Assembly: GCF_017357825.1 (NCBI RefSeq)
Contig: NZ_CP046072.1
Location: 2,046,001 to 2,110,000 of the forward strand
Length of the DNA: 64,000 bases
Reading direction: 5' to 3'
Source: Sulfurimonas aquatica
GTDB taxonomy: Bacteria; Campylobacterota; Campylobacteria; Campylobacterales; Sulfurimonadaceae
The first letter of the stretch is position 1. Each line of letters opens with the position of its first letter. Below, in pieces: positions 8,426 to 14,158 of this stretch. Below the pieces are notes generated by a model, which saw only the letters and a list, made by a program, of their open reading frames with translations, was not told where the DNA came from and made no database searches. The translations under genes and the position numbers were made by a program.

Positions 8426-8597
8426 AAACTGTGATGCCAAAAGGCGAGGCTGAAGCCACATATCCGAAGAGCGAGTTTTGGATTTACTACTTCAGCCACA
8501 GCTTAAGAGGTTGAAAAAGTTTGAGCTTTAGATGAGGCCGCAGATAAATTTAGATATAATTACCTAATATGAAAAAGTCATGGGAGAATCAAATAGT
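8426..8597. other. Leader region of the small-protein pair
   Basis: No reading frame of note. A TATAAT at 8555-8560 is a plausible -10 element for the short gene beginning at 8598, with GGGAGA 16-11 bases before its ATG. Confidence 0.35.
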
Positions 8598-8852
8598 ATG
8601 CCTAGAATAGATTTATTGAAAGAAGAATTAGCAGTCCTAAGAGAAGAATACAAAAATTTATTTTTATTTCTCTTGGCAACCTTAACAGGGACTGTGACTA
8701 GTTTTTATTAAGTTTTAGCTGGAAAAGTTGAAATGTATATTCTAATTGTATCTATTTTAGGTTTTGTGTCTTCTGGATTTATCATGATTCTAATTAAAAA
8801 GTTAAGATTAAAAATGGATCAAAATATAAAAGAATTAGGAGAAATAAAATGA
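8598..8852 (+). pseudogene. Small two-helix membrane protein with a premature TAA
   Basis: The ATG at 8598 starts MPRIDLLKEE and continues with a charged helix and a membrane helix, stopping at TAA 8709-8711 (codon 38). The same frame then reads on for 46 more codons, beginning VLAGKVEMYI and containing a second membrane helix and a Lys-rich tail ending ELGEIK, to TGA at 8850-8852. The composition and layout (cytoplasmic helix, two membrane helices, charged tail) fit one protein of about 84 residues, so a single C-to-T change at a CAA codon is the simplest explanation for the stop. The next short gene overlaps the end by ATGA, as in an intact pair. I know no function. Confidence 0.6.
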
Positions 8853-8932
8853 TGACAATAATAGCACTTGTTGGAAGTATAATGATTGCAGGTTTAATAA
8901 TGTATGCCGCCAAAGTTATGGTGAGTGTATAG
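8849..8932 (+). CDS. 27-residue single-helix membrane peptide
   Basis: The frame starts at an ATG overlapping the previous TGA (ATGA) with an AGGAGA ribosome site at 8837-8842. It encodes MMTIIALVGS and 17 further residues, almost all hydrophobic, that is one membrane helix with a short tail. Coupling to the upstream two-helix protein suggests they act together. It is too short for homology-based naming. No function is proposed. Confidence 0.45.
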   Translation: MMTIIALVGSIMIAGLIMYAAKVMVSV

Positions 8933-8960
8933 ATTTAAAGTTCTAAGTATATTTAATATT

Positions 8961-9050
8961 AGCAAAGATTTACTTACACCCTTGTGGTGCATCCCCAAGG
9001 GGACTTCCTCACTCCGCTCACCGAGAACTCCAACATCGAAAACAAAGGTA
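8961..9050 (+). repeat. Diverged 146-bp module fragment
   Basis: It carries AGCAAAGATTTACTTACACC, then TGTGGTGCATCCCCAAGGGGACTTCCTC with changes and the GAACTCCAACATCGA block. It joins directly to a CATTGCGAGGA palindrome through the same link (GGTACAA-TGTAATAGTAAC) as at 8078-8096, so module and palindrome have moved or been copied as a unit at least twice. Confidence 0.75.
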
Positions 9051-9066
9051 CAACTGTAATAGTAAC

Positions 9067-9184
9067 TAGATTGCTTCGTTCCTCGCAATGACGGAGGAAG
9101 TTAGATGTCGCTGTCATTGCGAGGAGCTTGTGACGAAGTAATCTACTTTCTTAGGCCTTTCGCTTTCTAGGTTTGCTTGCACCC
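9067..9184. repeat. CATTGCGAGGA palindromic repeat, copy 2, with conserved tail
   Basis: The palindrome occupies 9067-9145 with a shorter middle than copy 1. The following 39 bases (CTTTCTTAGGCCTTTCGCTT onward to 9184) recur after the copy at 11046-11177, so the repeat unit is longer than the palindrome. From here to 9271 there is only an AT-rich leader in which CGAAGTTAAT occurs twice; it may be the left end of the IS3 element. Confidence 0.8.
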
Positions 9185-9271
9185 TTTATAATGGCCTGAA
9201 TATTTAAGACATAAATTCAGCGAAGTTAATTTCTAAAATAGATAAAATATTACGAAGTTAATGGAGAAATT

Positions 9272-9739
9272 ATGAGTCGAAAAAAAGGTCAAACCTATAG
9301 TGCCGAGCAGAAGACGAAAATAGTGTTAGAGTTACTAAAAGAAGAAGAGACTATTGCACAGATAGCCGCTAGGTATAAAATCACTTCTCAATCCATTACA
9401 AAATGGAAAAAGCAATTCTTGGAAAATGCTTCACTTGCATTTGAACCAGCCAAAGCAGTACAAGAATTTAAAAATGAGATAAAAAATAAAGATGAAGAGA
9501 TAGAAGAGCTTCAAAAACAACTGGGTAAATCAGTTGTTGAAAAGGAATGGCTAGCAAAAAAGCTAGAGAGCTCGGTCTCATTTAAAGAGAGAAAAACTCT
9601 TATCGAGAACGGGCTTGAACTAACAAAGATTTTGCTATGCCCTTTGGGTACATCCCCCAAGGGGACTTCCTCGCTAGCGCTCACCGCGAACTCCAACATC
9701 GACATCAAGAGCTTTAACTCAGTTAAGTATAGTATTTAA
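9272..9739 (+). pseudogene. IS3-family transposase OrfA, truncated and fused to a repeat module
   Basis: The first 117 or so residues form an InsN/OrfA-type protein: a helix-turn-helix (residues about 10-50, with QIAARYKITSQSITKWKKQF) followed by a Lys/Glu-rich coiled coil (about 65-110). After NGLEL at about 9620 the frame enters a copy of the 146-bp module and the last 38 residues are repeat translation (the CPLGTSPKG block), as elsewhere in this island. No orfB integrase follows. The element is therefore defective. AATGGAGAAATT before the ATG provides a ribosome site. The module either inserted into orfA or joined it by deletion. Confidence 0.85.
9625..9722 (+). repeat. 146-bp module fragment inside the IS3 remnant
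   Basis: It begins with AAAGATTTTGCTATGCCC and keeps the full CCCTTTGGG/CCCAAGGGG hairpin at 9640-9664. It then follows the variant with ATCGACATCAAGAGCTTT also seen at 8321-8425. The C-terminal residues of the truncated OrfA come from it. Confidence 0.85.
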
Positions 9740-9778
9740 TCAACTTATGCTAAAATACCTAAAAACTCATAAGGAAAG

Positions 9779-10012
9779 ATGATGTTAACACTTAAAATTC
9801 AGAATCCAGAGATAGAAAAAATATTTTTAGAAGGTTTTAGCAGTAATAAAGAGATGTTTTTTGACTTTGTAAAAGAAAATTACAACAAAATGGTTCTTCT
9901 TAAAAGCTTAGAAAAATCTGCTCAACAAGCAAAACTGCAAAACTCACAGGAGTTAGATGAAACAACTTTAGATGATTTGATAGCTGATGTTAAAAATAGT
10001 TCCAACTCCTGA
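9779..10012 (+). CDS. Putative antitoxin of a RelE-type pair
   Basis: A 77-residue acidic protein immediately upstream of, and overlapping by 26 bases, a RelE-like toxin gene. Size, order and overlap fit a type II antitoxin; the sequence shows a helical N-terminal part (NPEIEKIFLEGF) and an acidic C-terminal tail (ELDETTLDDLIADV) that would wrap the toxin. It has no clear ribbon-helix-helix or HTH signature I can name. AAGGAAAG at 9770-9777 serves the tandem ATGs at 9779 and 9782. Type II antitoxins normally repress their own operon. Confidence 0.65.
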   Translation: MMLTLKIQNPEIEKIFLEGFSSNKEMFFDFVKENYNKMVLLKSLEKSAQQAKLQNSQELDETTLDDLIADVKNSSNS

Positions 10013-10313
10013 GTTTATAAAGCAAGTAAAAAAACTCGCAAAATCTTATAAAAAAATACCTGATGATTTAGAATCATTAAAAACACAATTAGTTCAAAAT
10101 CCTAGAGCAGGAACTGATCTAGGAAATAACTGCTTTAAAATAAGACTTAAAAACTCTTCAATTCCTGTTGGAAAAAGTGGTGGTTTTCGTGTAGTCACCT
10201 ACTATATTGACAGGGACAATACCATACGACTTCTTCTTATCTACACAAAAACTCAAAAAGACAACATAACAGATAAAGAGCTAAGCGAAGTACTTAATAA
10301 CAACAACTTATAG
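9987..10313 (+). CDS. RelE/ParE-superfamily toxin
   Basis: A basic 108-residue protein with the RelE/HigB-like core: an N-terminal helix pair (EFIKQVKKLAKSYKKIPDDL), then CFKIRLKNSS, the strand GGFRVVTYY and a last strand LLLIYTKTQK with a conserved aromatic/basic end. Such toxins cut mRNA on the ribosome and are held inactive by the upstream antitoxin. The start overlaps the antitoxin gene by 26 bases. The frame looks complete and undamaged, unlike several neighbours, so the pair may be working. Confidence 0.75.
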   Translation: MLKIVPTPEFIKQVKKLAKSYKKIPDDLESLKTQLVQNPRAGTDLGNNCFKIRLKNSSIPVGKSGGFRVVTYYIDRDNTIRLLLIYTKTQKDNITDKELSEVLNNNNL

Positions 10314-10361
10314 CCTTACCGGATGTTTCCATTCTTATGCTGTAAACGCCATCAAAGATTC

Positions 10362-10500
10362 AAACACCAACAAAGCCGTATAACCCCGAAGAACTTCGGG
10401 GTTCCTAAAGAAGCACCTTCTCTTCGCTCACCTCGAACTCCAGCTCGACAACAAAAGCTTTTACTCAGTACAGTTTATGCCCTTATGGTGTAACTTATAT
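10362..10500 (+). repeat. Hairpin A joined to a 146-bp module fragment
   Basis: AACCCCGAA-GAAC-TTCGGGGTT at 10382-10403 is a perfect 9-bp stem with a 4-base loop, the same hairpin A that flanks the RAYT gene 2 kb downstream. It is followed by a diverged module (CTCTTCGCTCACCTCGAACT, then CAGCTCGACAACAAAAGC) and preceded by two poor copies of the 18-bp unit. It fills most of the gap between two toxin-antitoxin loci. Confidence 0.8.
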
Positions 10501-10517
10501 TTGAAGTGAAGTTTAGA

Positions 10518-10523
10518 TATAAT
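10518..10523 (+). promoter_or_regulatory. Candidate -10 element
   Basis: TATAAT lies 28 bases before the GTG start at 10551, in an AT-rich stretch, with AGGAAGG as ribosome site at 10541-10547. No convincing -35 was found. Confidence 0.4.
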
Positions 10524-10550
10524 AATTAAAACCAAGAATTAGGAAGGCAT

Positions 10551-10865
10551 GTGCAGTTTATATATCGAGTTCATGCAGTTGAGAGAATGTTTCAAAGAGA
10601 TATTGAAGATGTAGATGTTGAGTATGTTATCAAAAATGGTAATGTTATTGAAAGCTATACTGATGACAAGCCTTATCCATCTTATTTATCTTTAGAAAAA
10701 AATGGGGCTACTCTTGTTTTTAAAAATGTTCCTGCTCTCGTTTGTGATAATTGTGGCGAAAAGTATCTAGCGGGAAAAACTTCAAAAGAACTCCTAGTAA
10801 AAGCTAAAGAAATTGCCAAAAGTGGTGTAGAAATAGATATTCGAGATTATCAAAAAGTTGCATAA
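10551..10865 (+). pseudogene. Chimeric ORF: DUF4258 N-terminus fused to YgiT-type antitoxin C-terminus
   Basis: Residues 1-46 match the start of DUF4258 proteins (YRVHAVERMFQRDI, then DDKPYPSYLSL). From residue 47 on (LEKNGATLVFKNVPALVCDNCGEKY, then EIDIRDYQK) the protein is the middle and end of a YgiT/MqsA-type antitoxin, with one CxxC pair; the antitoxin's first CxxC is missing. In intact loci these are two adjacent genes, toxin-like DUF4258 first. An in-frame deletion that removed the 3' half of one and the 5' end of the other would give exactly this. Missing DUF4258 and YgiT pieces are found at 10925-10974 and 11899-12063. It is translated from GTG with a good ribosome site, so a stable fusion product is possible. 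Confidence 0.7.
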
Positions 10866-10924
10866 ATAATCATCACACCAAAGATTTTGCTATCCCCTTT
10901 GAGGATCTTGATGCCCTTGTGCAG

Positions 10925-11032
10925 CAAATGTTCTTAAAAATAAACCACTACATGTGGTTGTTTCATATAAAGCAAAAATCAAGCACTCTATGGTGGAAAT
11001 ATCTGAATTTCCGTATCCTGATAAAAAAGTAA
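10925..11032 (+). pseudogene. Internal fragment of a DUF4258 gene
   Basis: Reading in the frame of 10927 gives NVLKNKPLHVVVSYKAKIK. The PLHVVV strand is the conserved core of DUF4258 proteins, the part missing from the chimeric ORF at 10551. It has no start and its upstream edge is module-like sequence (GATGCCCTTGTG). After about 10980 the similarity is unclear and the frame stops at 11030-11032. Confidence 0.5.
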
Positions 11033-11045
11033 GTTGATATGAGAG

Positions 11046-11216
11046 TAGATTGCCGCACTTCGTTCGCAATGACGGGGAAGAGAAAGTATGTTGCAATGAC
11101 GGGAGAGCTTACATTTGCAACAACAGAAGAAGTTAGACATCGCTGTCATTGCGAGGAGCTTACGACAAAGTAATCTACTTTCTTAGGCCTTTCGCTTTCT
11201 AGGTTTGCTTGCACCC
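11046..11216. repeat. CATTGCGAGGA palindromic repeat, copy 3, with conserved tail
   Basis: Left arm TAGATTGCCGCACTTCGTTC is altered; the right arm (GTCATTGCGAGGAGCTTACG) is close to the other copies and ends at 11177. The 39 bases after it match the tail of copy 2 at 9146-9184, and a short piece of the 146-bp module (CTCACCGCGAACTCCACC) follows to about 11260. Confidence 0.8.
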
Positions 11217-11335
11217 TTGTCCTCGCTACACTCACCGCGAACTCCACCATCGACAAACTTTTTTTATAATTAGAGCAATCTGTATTGACAAGGCATCTAC
11301 AAAAAAGATATACTAGTAGTCATAAAGGAAGATGT

Positions 11336-11605
11336 ATGAGTAAGCGGATTTTGTGGAATGAAGAGAAAAACCAACTTTTACAACTTCAAAGAGGTGTCTC
11401 TTTTGATGAGGTACTTAAGCAAATTGAGTATGGTAATATACTAGGAAGAAAAGTCCATCCTAGTGAACAATACCCAAATCAAGAGATTTTTATAATTAGA
11501 CTACGAGATTATGTTTACTATGTGCCATTTGTAGAAGATGATGAAAAAATCTTTTTAAAGACAATAATACCGAGTAGAAAACTCAATAAAATATATGGAG
11601 AATAG
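11336..11605 (+). CDS. BrnT-like (DUF497) toxin
   Basis: An 89-residue protein with the BrnT pattern: ILWNEEKNQ near the N-terminus, GVSFDEV, and a late IFLKTIIPSRK strand and tail. BrnT proteins have a RelE-like fold and are neutralised by a downstream ribbon-helix-helix antitoxin. I chose the ATG at 11336 with AAAGGA at 11324-11329; a longer frame exists from 11285 but starts inside repeat-derived sequence. The next gene starts 1 base after the stop. The frame is intact. Confidence 0.7.
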   Translation: MSKRILWNEEKNQLLQLQRGVSFDEVLKQIEYGNILGRKVHPSEQYPNQEIFIIRLRDYVYYVPFVEDDEKIFLKTIIPSRKLNKIYGE

Positions 11606-11606
11606 A

Positions 11607-11897
11607 ATGAAGAAAGATAAGATTGTTCTTGATAGTGATGAGATGGAGCTTTTAGAAGAACTGGAGAACGACATTTATATAGATAAGCCCTTAAGTGAGC
11701 AAGAGTTAAAAAGTTATCAACAAGATGCAAAGTATACAAAAGCACTACAAGAGAAAAAGCAGACCACTATTCGTTTTTCTGTACAGGATTTAGCTATTGT
11801 CAAATCTAAAGCAAAAGAGTTAGGAATAGGATATCAAAACCTTATACAAGCGCTTGTTCATAATTATGCAACTGGAAAAGTGGATCTTCATGTGTAA
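11607..11897 (+). CDS. BrnA/CopG-like antitoxin of the BrnT-like pair
   Basis: A 96-residue protein with an acidic N-terminal half (DSDEMELLEELEND) that should bind the toxin and a C-terminal ribbon-helix-helix (TTIRFSVQDLAIVKSKAKEL, then GYQNLIQALVHNY) for DNA binding and self-repression. BrnA antitoxins are coded downstream of the toxin, as here. GGAG lies 6 bases before the ATG at 11607; an in-frame ATG at 11595 overlaps the toxin gene. Typical in length and apparently complete. Confidence 0.7.
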   Translation: MKKDKIVLDSDEMELLEELENDIYIDKPLSEQELKSYQQDAKYTKALQEKKQTTIRFSVQDLAIVKSKAKELGIGYQNLIQALVHNYATGKVDLHV

Positions 11898-11898
11898 C

Positions 11899-12063
11899 TA
11901 AGTTTTGAAAATTGGAAAGTGATTTTAAAACCAGAGGGAGTCAAAAGTGAAATGTATAATCTGAAAAAATGGCGAGACCAAAGATGGTTTTACAACAATA
12001 ACATTAGAAAAAATGCTAAAAGGAGTATAGAAATAGATATTCGCGATTATCAAAAAGTTGCAC
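11899..12063 (+). pseudogene. DUF4258 tail plus degraded YgiT-type antitoxin
   Basis: Read in one frame, 11899-11948 gives a DUF4258-like C-terminal tail (KLESDFKTRGSQK then TGA, with another TGA upstream). Overlapping it, the frame from GTG 11947 gives VKCII-stop-KNGETKDGFTTITLEKN, the start of a YgiT antitoxin in which the second Cys codon of the first CxxC has become TGA (11962-11964). It then jumps to IEIDIRDYQKVA, the same end as the chimeric ORF at 10551, with the middle (second CxxC) deleted. After 12063 the sequence is module-like. The pieces here are almost exactly those missing from the 10551 fusion. Confidence 0.65.
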
Positions 12064-12205
12064 TCTCGTCCTCGCTTCTATCAGGGCGAACTCTACAATC
12101 GACCAGATGGACTTTTCGCTTGCTTCATTGGAACTTAATTTATGATAGTTAAAACTCTCATGCCATATCGATCTGAAAAACCTTTTTATTTCTGAGAGTT
12201 TGGAA

Positions 12206-12223
12206 TCTGGAACTTGTTCCAGA
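12206..12223. repeat. Hairpin B, copy 1
   Basis: TCTGGAAC-TT-GTTCCAGA is a perfect 8-bp stem with a 2-base loop. It belongs to a longer repeat (GGAATCTGGAACTTG onward to AAGAGTA, then TTTAATGCCGTG) found three times around the RAYT gene. Confidence 0.8.
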
Positions 12224-12247
12224 AGAGTATGCTTTAATGCCGTGCTG

Positions 12248-12265
12248 CCCCGAAGAACTTCGGGG
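12248..12265. repeat. Hairpin A, copy upstream of the RAYT gene
   Basis: CCCCGAA-GAAC-TTCGGGG, a perfect 7-bp GC-rich stem, 44 bases before the RAYT start and followed by GTTCCT as in the other copies. REP-type hairpins flanking a RAYT gene are the expected substrates of that enzyme. Confidence 0.85.
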
Positions 12266-12309
12266 TTCCTGAGAGGCTTTGAGAGTTTTTTATAAAAGTT
12301 TAGATAGCA

Positions 12310-12849
12310 TTGCTAACAAAAAAGATAAAAATGTACGAAAAACTTCCTCATATTAGCTTACATGATTATTATCAGTTTATTACGTTTAGAACATATGACA
12401 GCATGGATGCATTTATCTATAAAATCCAAGACAATCATAACCTCACTAGTAAAATGAAACAGTTTCACATTGATGCATATCTAGATGAGTCAAAAAATGG
12501 TGCATATCTATTTGGTGGGAACATCGCTATATTAAAAGATCATATATTATCAAAAAACAATATTTTATATGAAGTCGATACTCTTTGCATTATGCCAAAT
12601 CATGTGCATCTTCTCATTAAACAAAAAGATGATTTATCTAGGATTATGAAATATATAAAAGCAAAGAGTGCCATAGAATTAAATAAAAGTTTAGGCAAAA
12701 AAGGAAAGTTTTGGTTAAGTGGCTATTTTGACAGGCTTATTCGTAATCAAGAACATTATGATTTGGTATATCGCTATATTTTAGATAATCCTTTTAAAGT
12801 AAATCTTTTGGATGCTAAAGAGAGAGTTTACTCGAAGTATGAACTTTAG
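12310..12849 (+). CDS. REP-associated tyrosine transposase (RAYT), Y1/HUH family
   Basis: A 179-residue TnpA-type nuclease. The HUH motif is in IMPNHVHLLI (about residues 96-105) and the catalytic Tyr candidate is in GYFDRLIRNQEHYD (about 138-151), with YILDNPFKVN at the end as usual for RAYTs. These enzymes cut and rejoin single-stranded REP hairpins and are thought to spread them without moving themselves. The start at 12310 is GTG/TTG-type in the tracked frame with ATG at 12331 as an alternative; no strong ribosome site settles it. Hairpin A copies lie 44 bases upstream and directly after the stop codon, so the element is of the REP-RAYT-REP form. Confidence 0.88.
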   Translation: MLTKKIKMYEKLPHISLHDYYQFITFRTYDSMDAFIYKIQDNHNLTSKMKQFHIDAYLDESKNGAYLFGGNIAILKDHILSKNNILYEVDTLCIMPNHVHLLIKQKDDLSRIMKYIKAKSAIELNKSLGKKGKFWLSGYFDRLIRNQEHYDLVYRYILDNPFKVNLLDAKERVYSKYEL

Positions 12850-12867
12850 CCCCGAAGAACTTCGGGG
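12850..12867. repeat. Hairpin A, copy directly after the RAYT gene
   Basis: CCCCGAA-GAAC-TTCGGGG starts at the base after the RAYT stop codon and is identical to the upstream copy, in the same orientation (both followed by GTTCCT). It may also end RAYT transcription. Confidence 0.85.
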
Positions 12868-12886
12868 TTCCTATAAGATTTTGGAA

Positions 12887-12903
12887 TCTGGAACTTGTGC
12901 AGA
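12887..12903. repeat. Hairpin B, copy 2 (damaged)
   Basis: TCTGGAACTTGTGCAGA: the right arm has one changed and one lost base relative to copies 1 and 3, so the stem is weakened. The flanking AAGAGTATATTTTAATGCCGTG matches the repeat context of copy 1. Confidence 0.7.
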
Positions 12904-12927
12904 AGAGTATATTTTAATGCCGTGTTC

Positions 12928-12945
12928 TCCCGAAGAACTTCGGGA
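12928..12945. repeat. Hairpin A, copy with a compensated base pair
   Basis: TCCCGAA-GAAC-TTCGGGA: the outermost C-G pair of the other copies has become T-A, so both arms changed and pairing is kept. This supports a role for the folded form. Confidence 0.8.
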
Positions 12946-12964
12946 TTCCTGAAGAGTGTTGGAA

Positions 12965-12982
12965 TCTGGAACTTGTTCCAGA
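12965..12982. repeat. Hairpin B, copy 3
   Basis: TCTGGAAC-TT-GTTCCAGA, perfect 8-bp stem as in copy 1. It ends the B-A-RAYT-A-B-A-B series; the bases from here to 13096 hold only the leader of the next gene. Confidence 0.8.
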
Positions 12983-13096
12983 AGAGTACGCTTTGATGTT
13001 TAATGAAACATGCAATCTACAACTCCAAAAAGAAACTTAAAAGAATAATTTCTATATAATTCATCTAAACTAAAATGGTTAAATAAAGGTTTAAAC

Positions 13097-14146
13097 TTGT
13101 ATATACTTGAGCTGTTAGCGATACTCATTTTCTCATACTTTTCCGTCAAGCTGCTTATAAAATATGCCCATGCTTTAGATCTTGTCGACATTCCAAACGA
13201 ACGTAGTCATCACTGTGATATTATCCCTAGTGGTGCGGGTATAGGATTTATACTTACTTTTTTTGTCTCTATGGCTCTTTTTGAGTTTAACTTGTTTATA
13301 GAAAACGCTTGTACGTTTTTAGCTATTTTTCTTGTTTTCTTGATTGGTATAGTAGATGACCGTATAGAAGTCTCTGCGAAGCTCAAGTTTGTAGTGATAT
13401 TTTTAGCGGTGTTTGTTATGTCCTTTGATGATATGCTAATATTTTCACTGGGGACGTGGTATGGTTATGATCTTGTACTTCCTTGGTTTGGTGCCTTACT
13501 CTTTAGTATGTTCGCGCTAGCTGGATTTACAAACGCACTCAACCTTATAGATGGTATAGATGGGCTCTCTAGTAGTGTTTCCATCGTTATACTTCTCTTT
13601 TTTGCTTTTCTTGGAGTTGAGTATGACAACCATCTTATACTTACTATTTCTACTTTTACCATCGCCGTTATACTCGGTTTTTTATTTTTAAACTGGAACC
13701 CTGCTCATATATTTATGGGTGATAGCGGGAGTCTCTCTCTTGGTTTTATCATCAGTGTTTTAGCTGTTATGAGTCTTGAGCACATTCACCCTATCTCTGT
13801 TTTATACCTAGCAGCCATACCTCTACTAGATACTCTCATAGTAATGGTAAGAAGAATCAGACGAGGCAAGTCTCCTTTTTCTCCTGATAAAACGCATATA
13901 CACCATATAGTCGTGAAGTTTTTTGATATGAATGTAAAAAGAACGGTCTTTTTCTTAAGTCTACTTCAGGTTATCTTTAGTTCCATAGGTTATATGATAC
14001 TAGACTCCATAAACAAACATGGTTCACAAAATGTTCCCCTTTTTGCTCTTCTTGGCTTTATTCTTATGTTTGTGCTTTTTTATATGATATTTACCGGTAT
14101 GCAAAAACGCCAACTCAGACTCGATAAACAAAATAAATCCTCTTAA
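13097..14146 (+). CDS. WecA/MraY-family undecaprenyl-phosphate sugar-1-phosphate transferase
   Basis: A 349-residue polytopic enzyme that would start glycan synthesis by moving a HexNAc-1-phosphate from UDP-sugar to undecaprenyl phosphate in the inner membrane. Family motifs are present: VDIPNERSHH near residue 30, the acidic pair in GIVDDRIE, ALNLIDGIDGL, FMGDSGSL and the C-terminal THIHH histidine cluster typical of the WecA branch. About ten membrane helices. The start is TTG with AAAGG 7 bases upstream at 13085-13089. It is followed at short distance by YjbH-like, SLBB and Wzz-like genes, an apparent export operon cut off from the glycosyltransferases by the repeat island. Confidence 0.88.
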   Translation: MYILELLAILIFSYFSVKLLIKYAHALDLVDIPNERSHHCDIIPSGAGIGFILTFFVSMALFEFNLFIENACTFLAIFLVFLIGIVDDRIEVSAKLKFVVIFLAVFVMSFDDMLIFSLGTWYGYDLVLPWFGALLFSMFALAGFTNALNLIDGIDGLSSSVSIVILLFFAFLGVEYDNHLILTISTFTIAVILGFLFLNWNPAHIFMGDSGSLSLGFIISVLAVMSLEHIHPISVLYLAAIPLLDTLIVMVRRIRRGKSPFSPDKTHIHHIVVKFFDMNVKRTVFFLSLLQVIFSSIGYMILDSINKHGSQNVPLFALLGFILMFVLFYMIFTGMQKRQLRLDKQNKSS

Positions 14147-14158
14147 GGAAATCTACCC

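Noticed and set aside
8271-8453. 60-residue plus-strand frame
   Set aside because: It spans a half palindrome and a module fragment and reads as repeat translation.
8894-9088. 64-residue minus-strand frame
   Set aside because: It translates palindrome copy 2 and a module fragment.
11919-12152. 77-residue plus-strand frame
   Set aside because: It is in a different frame from the DUF4258/YgiT remnants that the same DNA encodes; it only shares the last EIDIRDYQKVA stretch after the deletion point.
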